In this document: positions 46,075 through 59,490 of the stretch, in pieces
How positions within the stretch are numbered: the stretch's first letter is position 1
Layout of the letters: the number at the start of each line of letters is the position of its first letter
NCBI RefSeq assembly: GCF_030052815.1
Contig: NC_079504.1
Span: 83,627,309-83,691,308, forward strand
Length of the DNA stretch: 64,000 nt
Reading direction: 5' to 3'
Source: Hevea brasiliensis
Taxonomy: Eukaryota; Streptophyta; Magnoliopsida; Malpighiales; Euphorbiaceae
Position numbers and translations under genes: made by a program
Notes under the pieces: model-generated
Database searches by the model: none
The model's input: only the letters and a program-made list of their open reading frames with translations
Told to the model about the DNA's origin: nothing

Positions 46075-47190
46075 AATAATAGAATTAGTTTTAGAAAATT
46101 TTGCTAGTGAAAGACATCTCCTAGAATACGATAAATTATATAACTAATTAGTGTGCCTGTTTAGTGGAAGGCAAGAGGACCTAAAGGTGAGTTATAATAA
46201 TATAGTTGTCATAGATAAGGACAAAGATATTACTACTGATAGATGTCAGTGGATACCATAATCAGAATAAGCTTAAGATATTAGTGGACTCGAGAAGGAT
46301 AAAATATATGGAAGTGTGATTTATTGGGATGTATCTTAGTAACTATGCAACATTCTTGATGTTTGTGCTGTAAGCTGTAGATTACAATACTGACTTGGGA
46401 TTTATTATGTATAGCTACGTACTATCCAATAGTGCACCAACATAAGAATAGTTGTGAATTGCTTCTGCTTTAGTATAGTTATGCCAGAATGAAATTCTAT
46501 TACTGGAAATGAGTTTGAAAATCCTGATCCAGGATTTGAAGCTCTACAACTAGAATATCGAAGTGTCACAGTTGCAAAGTAGCGAGATTCAATGACTCAG
46601 TTACCCTAGCACGAGTTACAATACATCAGGAATTGCTATAAGACTAGAGATTTCAGTATGGTCAAAATTTAAAGATAACACCTATAGGTCTAAGTCATCC
46701 AGTCTTTGATACGTACTATCCAATAGTGCACCAATATAAGAATAGTTGCGAATTGCTTATGCTTTGGTATAGTTATGCCAGAATGAAATTCTATTATTGG
46801 AAATAAGTTTAAAAATCCTGATCCATGATTTAAAGCTCTACAATTAGAATATCAAAGTGTCACAGTTTCTAAGTAGCGAGAGTCAATGACTCAGTTACCC
46901 TAGCACGAGTTACAGTACATCAGGAATTGCTATAAGACTAGAGATTTCAGTATGGTTAAAATTTAAAGATAACACCTATAGAACTAAGTCATCCAGTCTT
47001 TGATATGGGGTTTATAGTTGTTTTGGTATTGCAATGGTTTTGCCCAAAGTTTAGTAAAAAGCAGTATTCTCTTTGTGTAGCAGCAAGACACAAGGTATGA
47101 TTTTATTCCCCTAAAAGAGACAGGATGCTATGGATGATAATCATAACTTATAAATTGATTGTGAAATGATGTTCTAATTGGGATAGTAAT
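46075..47190 (+). pseudogene. Element D interior, unidentified part
   Basis: No recognisable gag-pol motif. 46315-46415 is about four-fifths identical by eye to the minus strand of 1640-1760 in element A. A two-copy tandem repeat of about 297 bp fills 46413-47006. Many stops occur in all frames. It is assigned to D only because it is continuous with the integrase relics across the solo LTR. Confidence 0.5.
46413..47006 (+). repeat. Tandem repeat, 2 x about 297 bp
   Basis: Unit 1 is 46413-46709 and unit 2 is 46710-47006. Both begin TACGTACTATCCAATAGTGC and end near AGTCATCCAGTCTTTGAT. The units differ at scattered positions, so the duplication is old. Confidence 0.88.
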
Positions 47191-49257
47191 CATGAAAAAC
47201 ACAAGTTTATATCATTGAATTCAAAAATTTTCACCTAGGGTCACATGCATCATGCAAAATTTATTTTTATCTATTTGATTTCAATGATAAACAACAAATT
47301 AAAACTCTTTTAATATGTTTTTGGATCTGTATTTGCCATTTAAGATTTTAGAATTAATCATATTAATTTTAGAATCCTAGATTAAATCAAGAATAAATAC
47401 ACTAACCTCTTGATGCACTACAGTGTATTTGTACCTTTGGGATACGTCTTTAAGACACTAGATGTTGTCCCTCTAGCTTGTCCACACCAAGATCACCTAT
47501 GGCAGCCCTTGAATAGCTTCTAAAGCTTTTTCTATTAATTAGAAAATTAAGTTTTTCCTTTTAAGAGATTAAAGATGTAAACAGGACACTAGAAACAATT
47601 TCTAGTATTTTTAATTCAAGAGATTGATGGCTAATCTCTTTGAATTGATGAGAGATGAAGAAGAAGAGAAAATGGGAGCCTCAAGGGTGGCGGCACAAAG
47701 GAGGCAGCAGCTGGTTGTATTTTTTTTCTTTTCATAACAACACTTATATAGCTAGGTCACCACTTAAAACCCTTACCACATGTCACCTTCTGATTAGCTC
47801 TATGTTTAATTAACCCAATCACATTGTGCCAAATGTTAAACCTATATTTAATCTTGACTTTATTCATCTTACATGATTAAAAGACATTTGGCAAGCTTAT
47901 GTGTAGTGCCATGTGTCACCATCTCATGGTGCCACATGTCACCCTGTGAAATGACCCAAATACCCCTGTGTCTTAATTTTGAGTTCTCAACCCAAAATAA
48001 TTATTTCTCTTCTTCTAATCAATTTATATCAATATAAATCAATTAATTAATTTCTTATTAATTAAATTTATATTTAAATACTTTAAATATAAATTTAACT
48101 TATACTATACATCAAATAACCTAGATTTGGTTTCAAGTTATGCTAGGGACTTTGCAATCTAATTGCAAACCAAACCTATTTAATTAATCAATTAAAATCT
48201 TTAATTAATTAATTAAATCATATTTAATTTGGTGATTACTTGTGTATGTATGTGACTTACTAGGCTCATCCCTAATTGGCAATGAGATATGATATCAACT
48301 CTTAATATCATCAGAACTCTTTCTTACCATAAATGATTTCTCTAAATCATTTTATGCACCTCATAGACCATGGTTAATACCTAGCATAGCATGCCATGGC
48401 CACCCAATCAGTAATAAGGTTTATCTTAAATGAACCTATAATCATATGTTACCATGCACTAGAATCTCTTTGTTACAAAATCCCAACTCTAGCTGGAATC
48501 ATGGTTTATGTCAAACCCCACTTGCTATGAATATTATGTTCTCTTTTAATTCCAGTTCTTGATTAAAAGATTTTCTCATCAGAAACTCTTTTCTGATTAA
48601 ATCTTTCTATCCTAACCAGGAACTTGAAACGTTAAGAATAATTAAATGAACATAGGATTTTATCCCTATTTACTTAGAGGGACAGATTCCATCTTGATCA
48701 ACACCTACCTCCATATATAACTAGTAGGAGCCAACATATGCCCATATACCCATACATAGTACAAGTATGAAAGCAGTATCAAACTCAAACCACCTATATA
48801 CAAGATAAGGTCTAAAGATTATATGCACTGATATGATTTATGACAATGCATTGACAAGAGTAAACTCCATGTACTTGTCATAAGTGTCACTGGTTCGGCC
48901 TACTTATCATGTATAAGTGCCTATCATGTTTGTTATATGGTATGAGACTCACCATTCCATCTTATTTATATCTCATATAAATAACTTGGGAACAAACATG
49001 AATATAATCTTTCTGGGTAAGTCATGTCCTTATTAAGAAGTATCCTCGATTGTGAACCTATTTATGATACTTTGTACTAGAAATAGTATCACTCATATTC
49101 TTAACAACTTAAAAATAGAATTTCTAACAAAATATGAATGGGCCTTTTCTATTACACATAAATATATTATGTAAACGGAAAAGTGAAAATGCCTTTTATT
49201 AATAAAAGATGTACAAGATACATACTAAATGATATGCTCTAGGGCATACTACTAACA
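47191..49257 (-). mobile_element. Copia solo LTR, type B (2.07 kb)
   Basis: Minus-strand LTR from TGTTAGTAGTATGCC (49257) to GTTTTTCATG (47191), flanked by GTAAT at 47186-47190 and 49258-49262. No PBS or interior. Compared with the type B copies at 59831 and 61054 it lacks the last roughly 15 bases (CGCTTCCATTCCTTCA-type end) and stops two bases beyond an earlier CA. Confidence 0.87.
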
Positions 49258-50470
49258 GTAATATGATAGGAAATAATTGGTCAGGTATTCCTTAGGAAGA
49301 GCACAATTTTATTATGCGGATCATAAGGATTAGATTATGATTAGTGTAAAACTTTTGAATAACATGAGAAAAAAAAGAGTCCTGTAGACTCCCTTCTTAA
49401 GGTTAAAGGATTGTTAATAGTTCAGTAGAAGAGGAAGTAATGATTACAAAATGGTGAAAAATAAGCTATAGGATATCGGTAGATAAAACAAAATATAGAA
49501 GTGAAAAATTGAATAGTTAGTTTAAACGTGATAAAGAGATATCACGAATATTGGAAGTATTGGCCAAAATGGTCAGAGGACCAATTCATAGTAACATTAA
49601 AGTGTAGAGGATTTATTAGAAATAATAAAGAGTACTAGCTCTTGACCTGACAGTCGAGTCAAAAAAGAGAATAATGTTGAATTGTAAGGGGAGATAAGGG
49701 ACTTAATTAAGGAACAAATTAAAAAGCCCATATTCGGATAAGATTGGGAAAACAAAGTAAGCAAAAATTTTAAAATGTGTAATGATATTCCGAATTGTCT
49801 TATCAGGTAAGGGAGTGAATTAGGAAATAGTAAGTTAAATAAAAGTGAACAAGATGGTAGAAAGTGACACATAAGCCTAGGTCATAAATAAAGATGAAAG
49901 ATAAAGGTTATAGACCTATGGCCAATGATGAGATAAGCATTTCTCATATGATCGATGGAATTTCTTTATAAGGAAACATGAATCGAAATATTAGATAGAA
50001 CAATAGTAAGAGAAGATTTGAATTATACAAACAAATTAAAAGTTGCATTAGATTGTTAGAAGTCTTACATAAACTCAAAGAAAAGAGTTATTGGAGATAA
50101 AGTGAGTAGCAAGATGTTTTTAAAGATTTCTTCTAGAAATAGATCATAAGATTTGATAAGAAAAGGAAACTAAGTTCTTGTTTCATAGGACCGTATGAGA
50201 TTCTAGGAAAAGTGGGTCCATTAGTACATAGACTTGCTCTACCTAGAGAATTGAAGTAATTCAAACTTAACTTATTATGAGGAACTCATAAGAATTTTAG
50301 AACATGGGGTGAAGCCATTAAGAAACAAACGCATACCATTGGTTAAAGTGTTATGGACCATCAGTCAGACTATGAAGCCACATGGAAATGTGAGAAAGAC
50401 ATGAGAAGACAACACCCACAATTATTTAGAGACTGACATTAGCCAAATTTCGAGGATGAAATTCTTTTAA
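49258..50470 (+). pseudogene. pol: Element D integrase and chromodomain relics
   Basis: 49258-49900 is unrecognisable. From about 50030 relics appear in shifting frames: an RVIGDKV/MFLKIS segment like GDKVFLKVSP, then KLSSCFIGPYEILGKVGP (about 50170-50225), HRLALPRELK, and a chromodomain-like LTYYEELIRILEHGVKPL with RIPLVKVLW (about 50265-50360). This is the same C-terminal architecture as C and G1, but heavily decayed. Confidence 0.75.
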
Positions 50471-50482
50471 GGAGGGGAGAAT
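50468..50482 (+). other. Element D polypurine tract
   Basis: AAGGAGGGGAGAAT directly precedes the LTR start TGTATCACCC, after a CAAATTTCGAGGATG context. Confidence 0.85.
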
Positions 50483-53400
50483 TGTATCACCCTCACATTG
50501 AACTGTTCAATATATTCTACTGTTCCGGCGACTAGTGTCTGTTCGGATAGTTAGGATGTTTAGAGCCATATTTAAGCCATCTAGAAAATCCATATATAAA
50601 AATTAATAGAAATTATATGAAGGTAAAATGGAAATAAGAGAAACAAAGCATAATCAGTTAAATAGAGCTGAGGTCCCGGTGATGGGTGACCAAAATGGGA
50701 AGTGACTGTGAGCTCAGTTACTATCCTAATTTTGTGTGAGACCCTGTGACACCTCAGGCCTAAGGATAATTGCAAAGCTAATGGTATTGTGAAAACCACA
50801 GAAAAGAAAAGAAAATAAGTTCAAATAATTGAATCAGCATTCAAAGAGTTACTAAACACTATTGGAAAAATGGATTGAACCGGCGAGGGGCATTTTGGTC
50901 AATCACCCCTAGAGGTGATTTTTCACCTACATGCCCACTAAAATGTGTAATATTAAAATATAGAAAAATAGATTAAAAGTGAGAAGGTATTGTGGAAGAA
51001 AGGAAAAAGAAAATAAAAAATTTAAATTTTAATGTGTTTAATGACATAAGCATGACCTAATTAATTTATATTTTTTTTTATTATGAAAAGTTGGGATAAT
51101 TAAGACATAAATAAAGCTAAAATTAAAAAGACAAAAGTCATCTTCTCTCCTAACAAATTTCAGCCAGCACACTCTCTCTCTCTTTACCCAAAATTCCTCC
51201 ATTATTAACCATACACAAGCTCTTAAAACCCTAATTTTCACCATAATTACCTTATAAAAATTATAGAAACCCTCTAATTATACCTTAGTAAGAAGAATTG
51301 AAGAGAGAAATTGAAGAAATTGGAAGAGAAAATTTAGGATTGAAAAGCTCTATATATGGTAAGTCTCTCTCTATATTTAAATTGAGTTATATTTATGGAA
51401 ATGGAGTTGAGCAACTAGAAAATTTGCTTAAAAATTTGAAAAATAATGCACATTAGAGGGAGATGAATTTTCGGCCAGCCATGAATTTCTAGGGTTTTGA
51501 AGTGTTTCAATTTAATTGAACATGAATTTGAACTTTTTTGGACTAGTGAACATGATTGAGATGATTAGTATGCATGATTTGTGATAATTGGAAAATTAAG
51601 GTTTATGGTGATTAGAGTTTTAGGAGAAATTGGGGATTTTGAGAATTGATAACCAGTTGATGTGTATGATGCTCAATTTTGGTCATTTAGTATGTTTTGA
51701 ATTGTGAATTGATGATTGGAGTTGAGCTAAATTGAGGTATGTTAAGTTATTGAATTCTGGACTAATGAGTCTAGCTAGGTTAACAAGCCATAAGTTGAAT
51801 TGTGTTACTCCAATTGGTGTGAGGCCAATTGAAGATGAAATTAGGGTTATAATGCAACATTTTTTGTGATGAAACCTTGCCCAAAAATTGACCATAAGTT
51901 GATCTAAAATTAGGTTGAATCCGGATTTGGTACCCTGTTACTGGACAAAATTGACCAAATAAACAGTGCATATTCAAATGGTCATAACTTTGTGTAGAGA
52001 GGTCCAAATGACATTATTTTTAAACCATTGGAAAGCTAGGACATAGTAGAATAACTTTCATGAGGAACACAACCCAAATTCTGACCATAACCTATTCAAA
52101 TGGCCAACCAAAATTAGGTTATCAAAACTGCCAGAACCAAAAAGTTGCCTAGAAAATCTAGAAATAACCAATCTGGCCAGCTTTAGTAAAAATGGTATAA
52201 CTTGAGCTACAAAACTCCAAATGAAGTGATTCAAAAAGGGAATTAAAGCTAAGACATTAAGGAAAAACGTTGATGAGGAAAAGTTGGCTAAATTTCCACT
52301 GTAGATAGGTCTAATGGAACAGTAAACCCAAGTGACCAAAACTGAAATTTTGGAATTTCTCTTAGGGAGTTTTGAATTTCAATTGGCAATCAATGCTAAT
52401 AAAATTGTAATCCAAAATGTGATATGTGGGTGTAATTAGAACTAGTATACCTATTAAATATGAGAAAGTCAACATTTTACCTAATTGGTCAAATAAATAG
52501 TAACCACCCTAGCCATAAACACAAAGATGAGTAAAATCAAATATGCAAAGTTTAATTATCGAATTAATTATTAGAAATGGTTTGGATGGATGGTGAAACA
52601 CTTTAAAATTATGTGTTTCAGTTGGAATAAGCCATCCGAGGAAGAAGGAAAAATTGGATTACATCAAGGCAAGTAAAAGAGGTTTGTGCACAACTAGCTT
52701 ATTTTTATGTTCTAAATTTATAATGGTTTTGAATGAACTTGATAATTGTATTTTCTTTTGTGTACAAGAACTTTAATTCATTGAATGACTTTTTATGATT
52801 TAATTATGTTTTCTCCTATGCATTTAAGGATTTATTGCATGGTTTTGAGAATTATAAATTGTGAATTGTACATTTGAGGTATTGTCAACCTTATGCATGA
52901 ATTTACAATGATTAAATATGTTTAGTGATTTGTAAATACTTTTTTGTAAATAGAAACTATTTTTAATACGTTGTGAAACCACAGTCGGCATGGCAATGTG
53001 ATTGAATTCCTCATTAGCTTGTTTAATGGGATGAATTGAATTCCCTCTCTGGCTGAAGTGTTGAGGTGTGTGCCAGTTGAGGAAGAATTGAATGAGTACT
53101 CATATTTGCTAGCTAGCCTGTGTATACCCCTTTAGCCTTTGGTTATTGGGAGAATTGGCTTTGTCGTGGTGTACAACCTGACATTGTTTTAGTGTCATGC
53201 TCTAAGCTGTGTGAATGTTTTCAACATCTTTAAATCATGCATACTTTGATAAAATGTGATTGAAACAAATATTTGTTAGTGGTTGAAAAATGATATATTG
53301 TTTCATGGTTCAAGAAAAATATAAATATTTCAATTGTTTTATTATGAATTGGATAAATTGTCATTACTTAATCAAATGCTATTCATCAAATAATTTTTGT

Positions 53401-53520
53401 GATTGAAATTATCGATTTTGACTTTATGAATTTTGAAGAATTAAAATATTTTGAGCCTTTTTGCTATGATTTTTCAAAGTATATTTTGTATTAAATTTTA
53501 ATGTATTTGTTGTGCACCAC

Positions 53521-53557
53521 TGAGTTCACTGCTCAACGATAACTTTGTATGCTGTCG
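53521..53557 (+). promoter_or_regulatory. Conserved LTR double hairpin (element D)
   Basis: Follows GTGCACCAC. Hairpin I is TGAG (53521-53524) with CTCA (53532-53535), extendable by a U-G pair. Hairpin II is CGATAAC (53537-53543) with GCTGTCG (53551-53557), with one U-G pair and one mismatch. CAGGT follows. Confidence 0.5.
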
Positions 53558-54150
53558 CAGGTGAAAGAAAGGATAAAGCAGCTGAGTGAGATCACTTGAA
53601 GCTGTGACTTTAAGATGTATTGGGAATATTTTTTAGTACATTGTTGGTATACTCATATACTTTAGATTTTGATGTAATCATGTAACTATTTGTATGTAAG
53701 AACGTTCGAGCAGTTGTACAAAAATGTTTATAATATTATTTTTGAACTATAATCAAATGCAAATTATTGTAATATTATCCTGAGATTTTATTTACTTGTA
53801 TATTTTTGTAAAATTAATTTTACCACTCTATTGGATGTAATATTGAAATTTCTTTTTGAGTCTTGTAGATAATGAATCATTTTCTTGATGATGAGTTGAT
53901 TGCTTGAAATAAAATGAGAAATGATTTGTGAAATGTTGAGATTGAACTAGGAACATTTTTGTAAATTGCTTTTTCAGGTGATTTGAAGAATAGTTTTTTT
54001 AAATTTATAGTCGGCACTCTGCCAAAATTTTTGTAAAATTTTTAAATATTAAATTAATTTCAAATAAAGTTTATGTCATCATTGTAAAGTTTTAAAAATG
54101 CTTAATTATTCCTAAAAATTTTTATGACAAATATTGGATTTGAAAATACT

Positions 54151-54242
54151 TTGTTTAAATTTTTGTCACCATGCCAGATTGCTAAATGGAATTATTTTGT
54201 TTAAATTTTTGTCACCACGCCAGATTGCTAAATGGAATTATT
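54151..54242 (+). repeat. 46-bp tandem duplication near the D LTR end
   Basis: 54151-54196 and 54197-54242 are near identical, each with TTGTTTAAATTTTTGTCACC and GCCAGATTGCTAAATGG. The other LTRs of this class have one unit. Confidence 0.88.
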
Positions 54243-54355
54243 TTGCAGAAATCCCTTGTAGTATATTTAATAGATTATCAGTAGGCAAAGTACAGTAATT
54301 TATTAGGTATACTACGGATCATGTTACATCTTATGGAGGGGTAGTGTGTGATACA

Positions 54356-54439
54356 ATCAGAAAGGTTAGGTCTTGTCAACCTATTGTGATCAAGTATACT
54401 TGCAAGGATATTGGATGGTGGTAGTTGTTGTGTGCTCAT
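54356..54439 (-). pseudogene. gag: Copia copy II gag start
   Basis: The ATG at 54439 gives the same MSTQQ start as copy I. It is read for about 28 codons up to TGPNLSD-like sequence and then cut at 54356 by the LTR of element D. Confidence 0.8.
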
Positions 54440-55952
54440 TATTATCATAAAATAAACTGCAGAAAATAATAAGATTAATTAGTAAATGTATCAAGTAATT
54501 AACCAAAATGATTATGGTCTTTTAATCCAATTGGTCCTCCCACTAACTTGGCGAATCCTACACTTCCAAAGTAGGAAACGGAAATCCTAGTTGGATGGAT
54601 TTCTAGTGGGTGATTGAATTCTTATAGTCTTATTGATCATCCTCAGGCACATCCAATATTGGAATTATAATAAACTATAAGTAAGCAACTCCTTACCCAT
54701 CATATCTCATGTGAGGTTCAATCATTTATTTGGCCCCTCATGTTCAAAATCTCAGGCACATTCATTATTGATTTATCTTGCATTAGTTAAGTTGATCCCA
54801 TTGAGCTAGTAGGCATGTAAATAATTTTAATGACCTTAGGCACATTCATTATTGGCCACTAACCATTTACATACTTACAACATCTTATGCTTAACAATTA
54901 TTCTTAAGAAAATCTCTTAAACAAACGCATCATTTCCAAGCTCATATAGCTAATAATGCAAGTATTTAAAATTTCTTAAAATAATTGCTTCAATGGAGGG
55001 CCATGATATAATTACTATAATTATACCATTTCCAACTTAATCATTGTTTGAAAGATTTTGTGGTCGGCTTAATTACTATTATGGTCTCACTTTGCACATT
55101 ATCCAGTTAGCATGCATATATCATATACTTGCATACATTCATACACATCTCATGCGTACTTGGATAAACAAATAATATGGTATGATCATGGACTTTATAA
55201 GGGATTCAATTATGAGCCACCAAGAATTGAATCAGGGCACTCCTAAGTGTATTTCATCCATTCATTTTACAAGAGTTGCTAAAGGAGTACATAATCAACC
55301 CTTGATCTTGATTTCCTCCAACTGGTCCCACCAATGCTCTTGACCTCCTTGTTCTTCTTGCAATCTAATTACATTGTAACCCTTGGCATACCAAGATGAA
55401 TATACAAGAATATGGACTTTAAAGTCCTTAAATAAATGAAATTACATCCTAAGTTATCATAACATTTATGATACATGCCACTAAAATAAATTAATTATTT
55501 TACATCCTAAAGAAAAATTAAAACATATAAATAAATCCAATCATATTGGTCTTTTATGGTCCATGATCATCCATCATGTATATTTAAAATTTAACAATTA
55601 AATAAAATATACATGCTTAAAAATTAAATTGAATATCATATATTCAACAAAAATTCAAATTTGAATCTTATTTAAATAAATTTAAATTTAGAAACTTTTT
55701 CAAAATTTAATTCCATGAAAACAAGTTTCATAAACTAATTGTGTGATTAAAATTCCTAATTAAACCATTTAATTATGTTTGGGCTTAATTATGGGCCTTA
55801 AATTACGTAGCATTTGCATAATGGGCCCAAAAAATGAAGCCCAATACGCCCCTAAATGAAGAACATGGCCTGTGTAATGTTTACACGGCCTAAGGCGTGC
55901 GAAAACACGACCACCTCGCGTAAACATTGTCTTCGGCACAGGGTGATGCGTT
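54440..55952 (-). other. Copia copy II leader, gag-proximal part
   Basis: Non-coding. It preserves the joined form of the sequence that in copy I is split at 15053/44455, which proves that insertion site. The GC-rich block begins at about 55840 and is cut at 55952. Confidence 0.85.
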
Positions 55953-58900
55953 TGTCACACCTTACCCCTCTGTAAGGCATAACATGATCCCGTAGAATAC
56001 TTAATGAACTACTGAACTTCACCTACCGATAACTCATTAAGTACCCTACAAGGGATTTTAAAACAATTTTCTTACATTTTGGAAGTGGTGAGCATTTTGG
56101 TAGGAATTAAAAACCATTTATTCAAAGTTTAAATACTAGTAAAAATTTTTGTCCATTTTAATTTTGCAGCAAATTTTATAAAAATTTTGACAGAGTTCCG
56201 TTTGTATTTGGAGAAAACAGTTCTTCAAATACCTGAAAAAAAACACTTCCTATAATTTTCTCAACTCCCAACCTTCAATTAATCTCAAGTCAACTCAATT
56301 CAATTCACTTCAAAATAATTCCACAATCCAAATCAAAATTTATCATCTCAAAATATTTAATAACATCAATCACAATGCATAAAGTATGAAATTCACATGT
56401 ACAAATATTAATTTACAGAAGGAAATCCAAAAATAATATTATTACAATTTATTTTACAACTGCTCAACTTTACATTGATACATAAAGCGTTAAAATATTT
56501 ACATCAAAATCAACTACAAGGGTATAAAATAATAGCCGTACAAAAGATCAGTGTGGTCCAAAATTCAATAGCAGCTCACTCTGCTGCTTTTTCCTTGCTC
56601 TTATCTGTCACAGCAAAATAAGCTATCGTTGAGTATAAAAATATTCAATGGTGCACAATAAAAATTTAAAATATAATACATAAATCATTCATTGATGAAA
56701 CACAATTTAAATATTTCTCAATTACATTTCACAAATTATCAAAGCTCATAATAACACAACTTAGTTAAATAATTTAATAAACACAGTGTTGCCAAAATCA
56801 TACACAACTTAAGTCATGACACAAAATTTCTGATCAATGCCGTGTTGTACACCACGACAAAGTAATCTACAACCCCATTAATCGAAATCAATGAGGGAGG
56901 TGGCTAGCTAGCTAATGAGTACTCATCCGATCTCAACCTCAACTGGCAAGCCAGAGAGGGAGGAAAATAAATGATCTCAACCCCATAAATGGAAGAGGAA
57001 TAATGTGATATTGTCATGCTAAGTGTGAACACAAAATCAATTCAAAACAATTTATTTAAATAATTTATGAGAAATCTGATCAATTTCCAAAGTCATATTT
57101 GCGATTATAAAATGGCAACACAGTACATAATTAATCAGAGAAGTCAAATTTTTTAGAATAAAATATTTAAACAAGAATTATTGTGCACAGACCTGACGTG
57201 AGTTGCCTCTAGGCCTTGACTCAATCTCTCAGAGCTTCCAAGCCTTTTTCAGCTGAAACACACAGTTTCACAGTGTTTCAGTACTATAACTTAGCATAAA
57301 TCCAAAAATAAATTTAACTTCACTTTTACCTAGCTTTAATGTGCTAAATTCGACGTTCTCGAAGTTTTTGTGTTTCGGGTTACTATTCACTACACTATTC
57401 AAGTCAAATTGTTGACTTTTTAAGGCTTAATAGGTATGGGAACTCCAAGTTCACCCACATACTACATTCTGGTCATTAAATTTGTTGGTTTTGGTCATTT
57501 TCTCAAAGCTTAAGTCCTTTAGGCAAAATTGTCAAATTTTCAGTTTTGATGTTCCTAGTTGCACTATTCCATTGGTCATCCTAGTGTTAGAATTTGGCAA
57601 ACCTTTCTTCATAGAAAATGTTCCCTATTATCTTAGGTTTATTCTCCTTTTTGAATCACTCCAATTGAAGTTTTGTAGCTCAAGTTATGGCCATTTGAAC
57701 CATGGCTGCCGGATTGGACACAACCCAGATTTTCTGGGCAATTTTGGTGCTGGCAGTTTTGGGTCACCAACTTAGGGTGGCCAAATGACTTGGTTGCTGG
57801 CAGAATTTGGGTTTGTGTTCTTCATGAAAGTTTTAAATCTCATCTAACCACTGGTAAAATTTCAGGTCATTTTGACCTGCCTAGCTCGAGTTATGACCAA
57901 ATGAACAAACACTGCTCATTTAGTCAGTTTGTACAGGGCAACCTGCAGTTTTTCAACTTTGGTCAATTTGTTCACTAGGTTTTGGTCACTTTTTGGGCAT
58001 GCTTCCTAAATGAAAATTGTGTCATTTAATGTCTATTTTCATCCCCAATTGGTCCCATACCAATTGGACTTGTCAAATTTCATTTTTGGTCCTTCAAAGT
58101 TGACTTGGTCATGTTGCCAGCAGCATGACCACACTCCCTCCGAATTTAACTTTAATTCCAACCATTCCAACACAACTCATTTGGTCACAAATGACCATTT
58201 TTCACTTCACAATAGGTCAAAGACATCATTTACTCATTTCTCACATTTTTTATCCATAAACCCTAATGTTCAAAATCCTAATTCACCAACCTCATGCATT
58301 TAACTAATTCAAAACATTTAATCATGATCATTCAACACCAATAAGCTCACATACACCTTTAAATTCACCAAGTTCATGCATACACATCCTCAAACCCTAG
58401 TTGACTAAAATTTAGGTTTCATCCTTCAACAATTTATTTCATTTCATTTTTCCACAATTTCTTGTGTAATTCAACTACTTAATTATGAATTTAAACATAA
58501 TATTAAAAGCTAACCACTAACCTCTTTTGTTGAATTTCTCCCTCTTCAAATCTTCTTTCTTTCCTCTTCTATTTGTTGTCAAGATGCTTGTCAAAGTCCA
58601 ATAACAAGATTTACTTAAGAGAGTTAGGGAGTTTATAAAATAAAATCAAGCTTTTGAAAGCTTGAGATGGGTGTTAATGGTGGAAAGGAAATGAGAGAAA
58701 TGAGAGAGAAAGGGGTGACGGGAATGGAGGAGAAGTAATTAATTTTTTTTTCTTTATTAGTTCTTTAATTTAATTCTCGATTCTAAAATTTTCTTTTCTT
58801 CGATTTTATTTGACAGTTAGGTCAGGAGTCAGCTCTCGGGGTCAATTGACCAAATTGCCCCTCGCCGGTTCATCCAGGTTTACAAATAATTCAATATTTC

Positions 58901-59263
58901 TTCCGGCTCCCTGACCTAATTATTTGACTGACTTAACAGTTCTTTTTCGTGATTTTCTCTTTTCCACTGTGTTCATAAGGGTCCTAAGGACCGCAGTGTC
59001 ACATTTTACAGTTCGAAATTTGAGTTTAAAACAACTTTGTAGTCCTTCCCAAGAAGGTTACCCATCGCTGTGACTCTCGACTCGTTTAACTTCTTATATT
59101 CTGTTTTTCTTATTTATACTTAACTAATTGGCAATTACTAATTATTTGTATTTATGGCTTCTCTAGTTGTCTTAAGTGTGGTTCTAATTCCCTTAATTGT
59201 CCGGACCGACACTAGTCACCGGAACAGTAAAATATACCAGGCTATGCAAATAGGGGTGTTATA
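55953..59263 (-). mobile_element. Gypsy solo LTR (3.31 kb)
   Basis: Runs TGTCACACC (55953) to GGTGTTATA (59263) on the plus strand, with perfect GCGTT duplications at 55948-55952 and 59264-59268. The outer end has one base change from TTACA. It is related to element B's LTR along much of its length (for example 57300-58300 against 32900-33900), but with a different middle around 56250-57200. Confidence 0.92.
56607..56645 (-). promoter_or_regulatory. Conserved LTR double hairpin (solo LTR at 55953)
   Basis: On the minus strand hairpin I is TTGAATA-TTTTA-TACTCAA (56626-56645). The outer pair is T-A where relatives have C-G, and there is one internal A-C mismatch. Hairpin II is ATAGC with GCTGT (56607-56624). 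Confidence 0.55.
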
Positions 59264-59474
59264 GCGTTTGAGGGACACAGCCCATGTCGTTGAGCGACAC
59301 ACCCTTGGGCTTGCATCAACATGCCCCGTGTATGCTGAAACACGCCCTGGGCCGTGTTTCTTGTGGCAGTTTGGCAATTTTAGGGTTTTCTTGATCCGAA
59401 CCAACTTCAAAGCAGCCCAAACTCAACCCAATCACACAATTAAGCCTCATAATCAATCTAAATGGCAAATATGG
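59264..59474 (-). other. Copia copy II leader, PBS-proximal part
   Basis: Resumes with GCGTTTGAGGGACAC and matches 45490-45724 of copy I, lacking a short piece around ACCCAGAACACAG. Non-coding. Confidence 0.82.
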
Positions 59475-59489
59475 TGGCTCTGATACCAA
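59475..59489 (-). other. Primer-binding site, copia copy II
   Basis: The minus strand reads TTGGTATCAGAGCCACC, the initiator-Met tRNA complement, next to the LTR end. Confidence 0.88.
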
Positions 59490-59490
59490 T

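Larger units (their letters stand above)
46075..54355 (+). mobile_element. Decayed Ty3/gypsy element D, 3' half
   Basis: Plus-strand element whose 5' part is missing. It holds a degenerate interior (46075-47190 and 49258-50470), PPT (about 50470-50482) and a 3' LTR (50483-54355). A type B copia solo LTR interrupts it with GTAAT duplications. Its right end abuts copia copy II gag. The left end abuts the LTR stub of copy I, with no matching duplication, so a deletion removed the left half together with part of the host copia element. Confidence 0.8.
50483..54355 (+). repeat. 3' LTR of element D (3.87 kb)
   Basis: Runs TGTATCACCC to GTGTGTGATACA. The end, read inverted, matches the starts at 16503, 31483 and 55953 (GGGGTA...GTGTGA). 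U3 carries three repeat modules (about 51775-51960, 51960-52190, 52195-52330). A 46-bp tandem duplication lies at 54151-54242. Confidence 0.88.
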
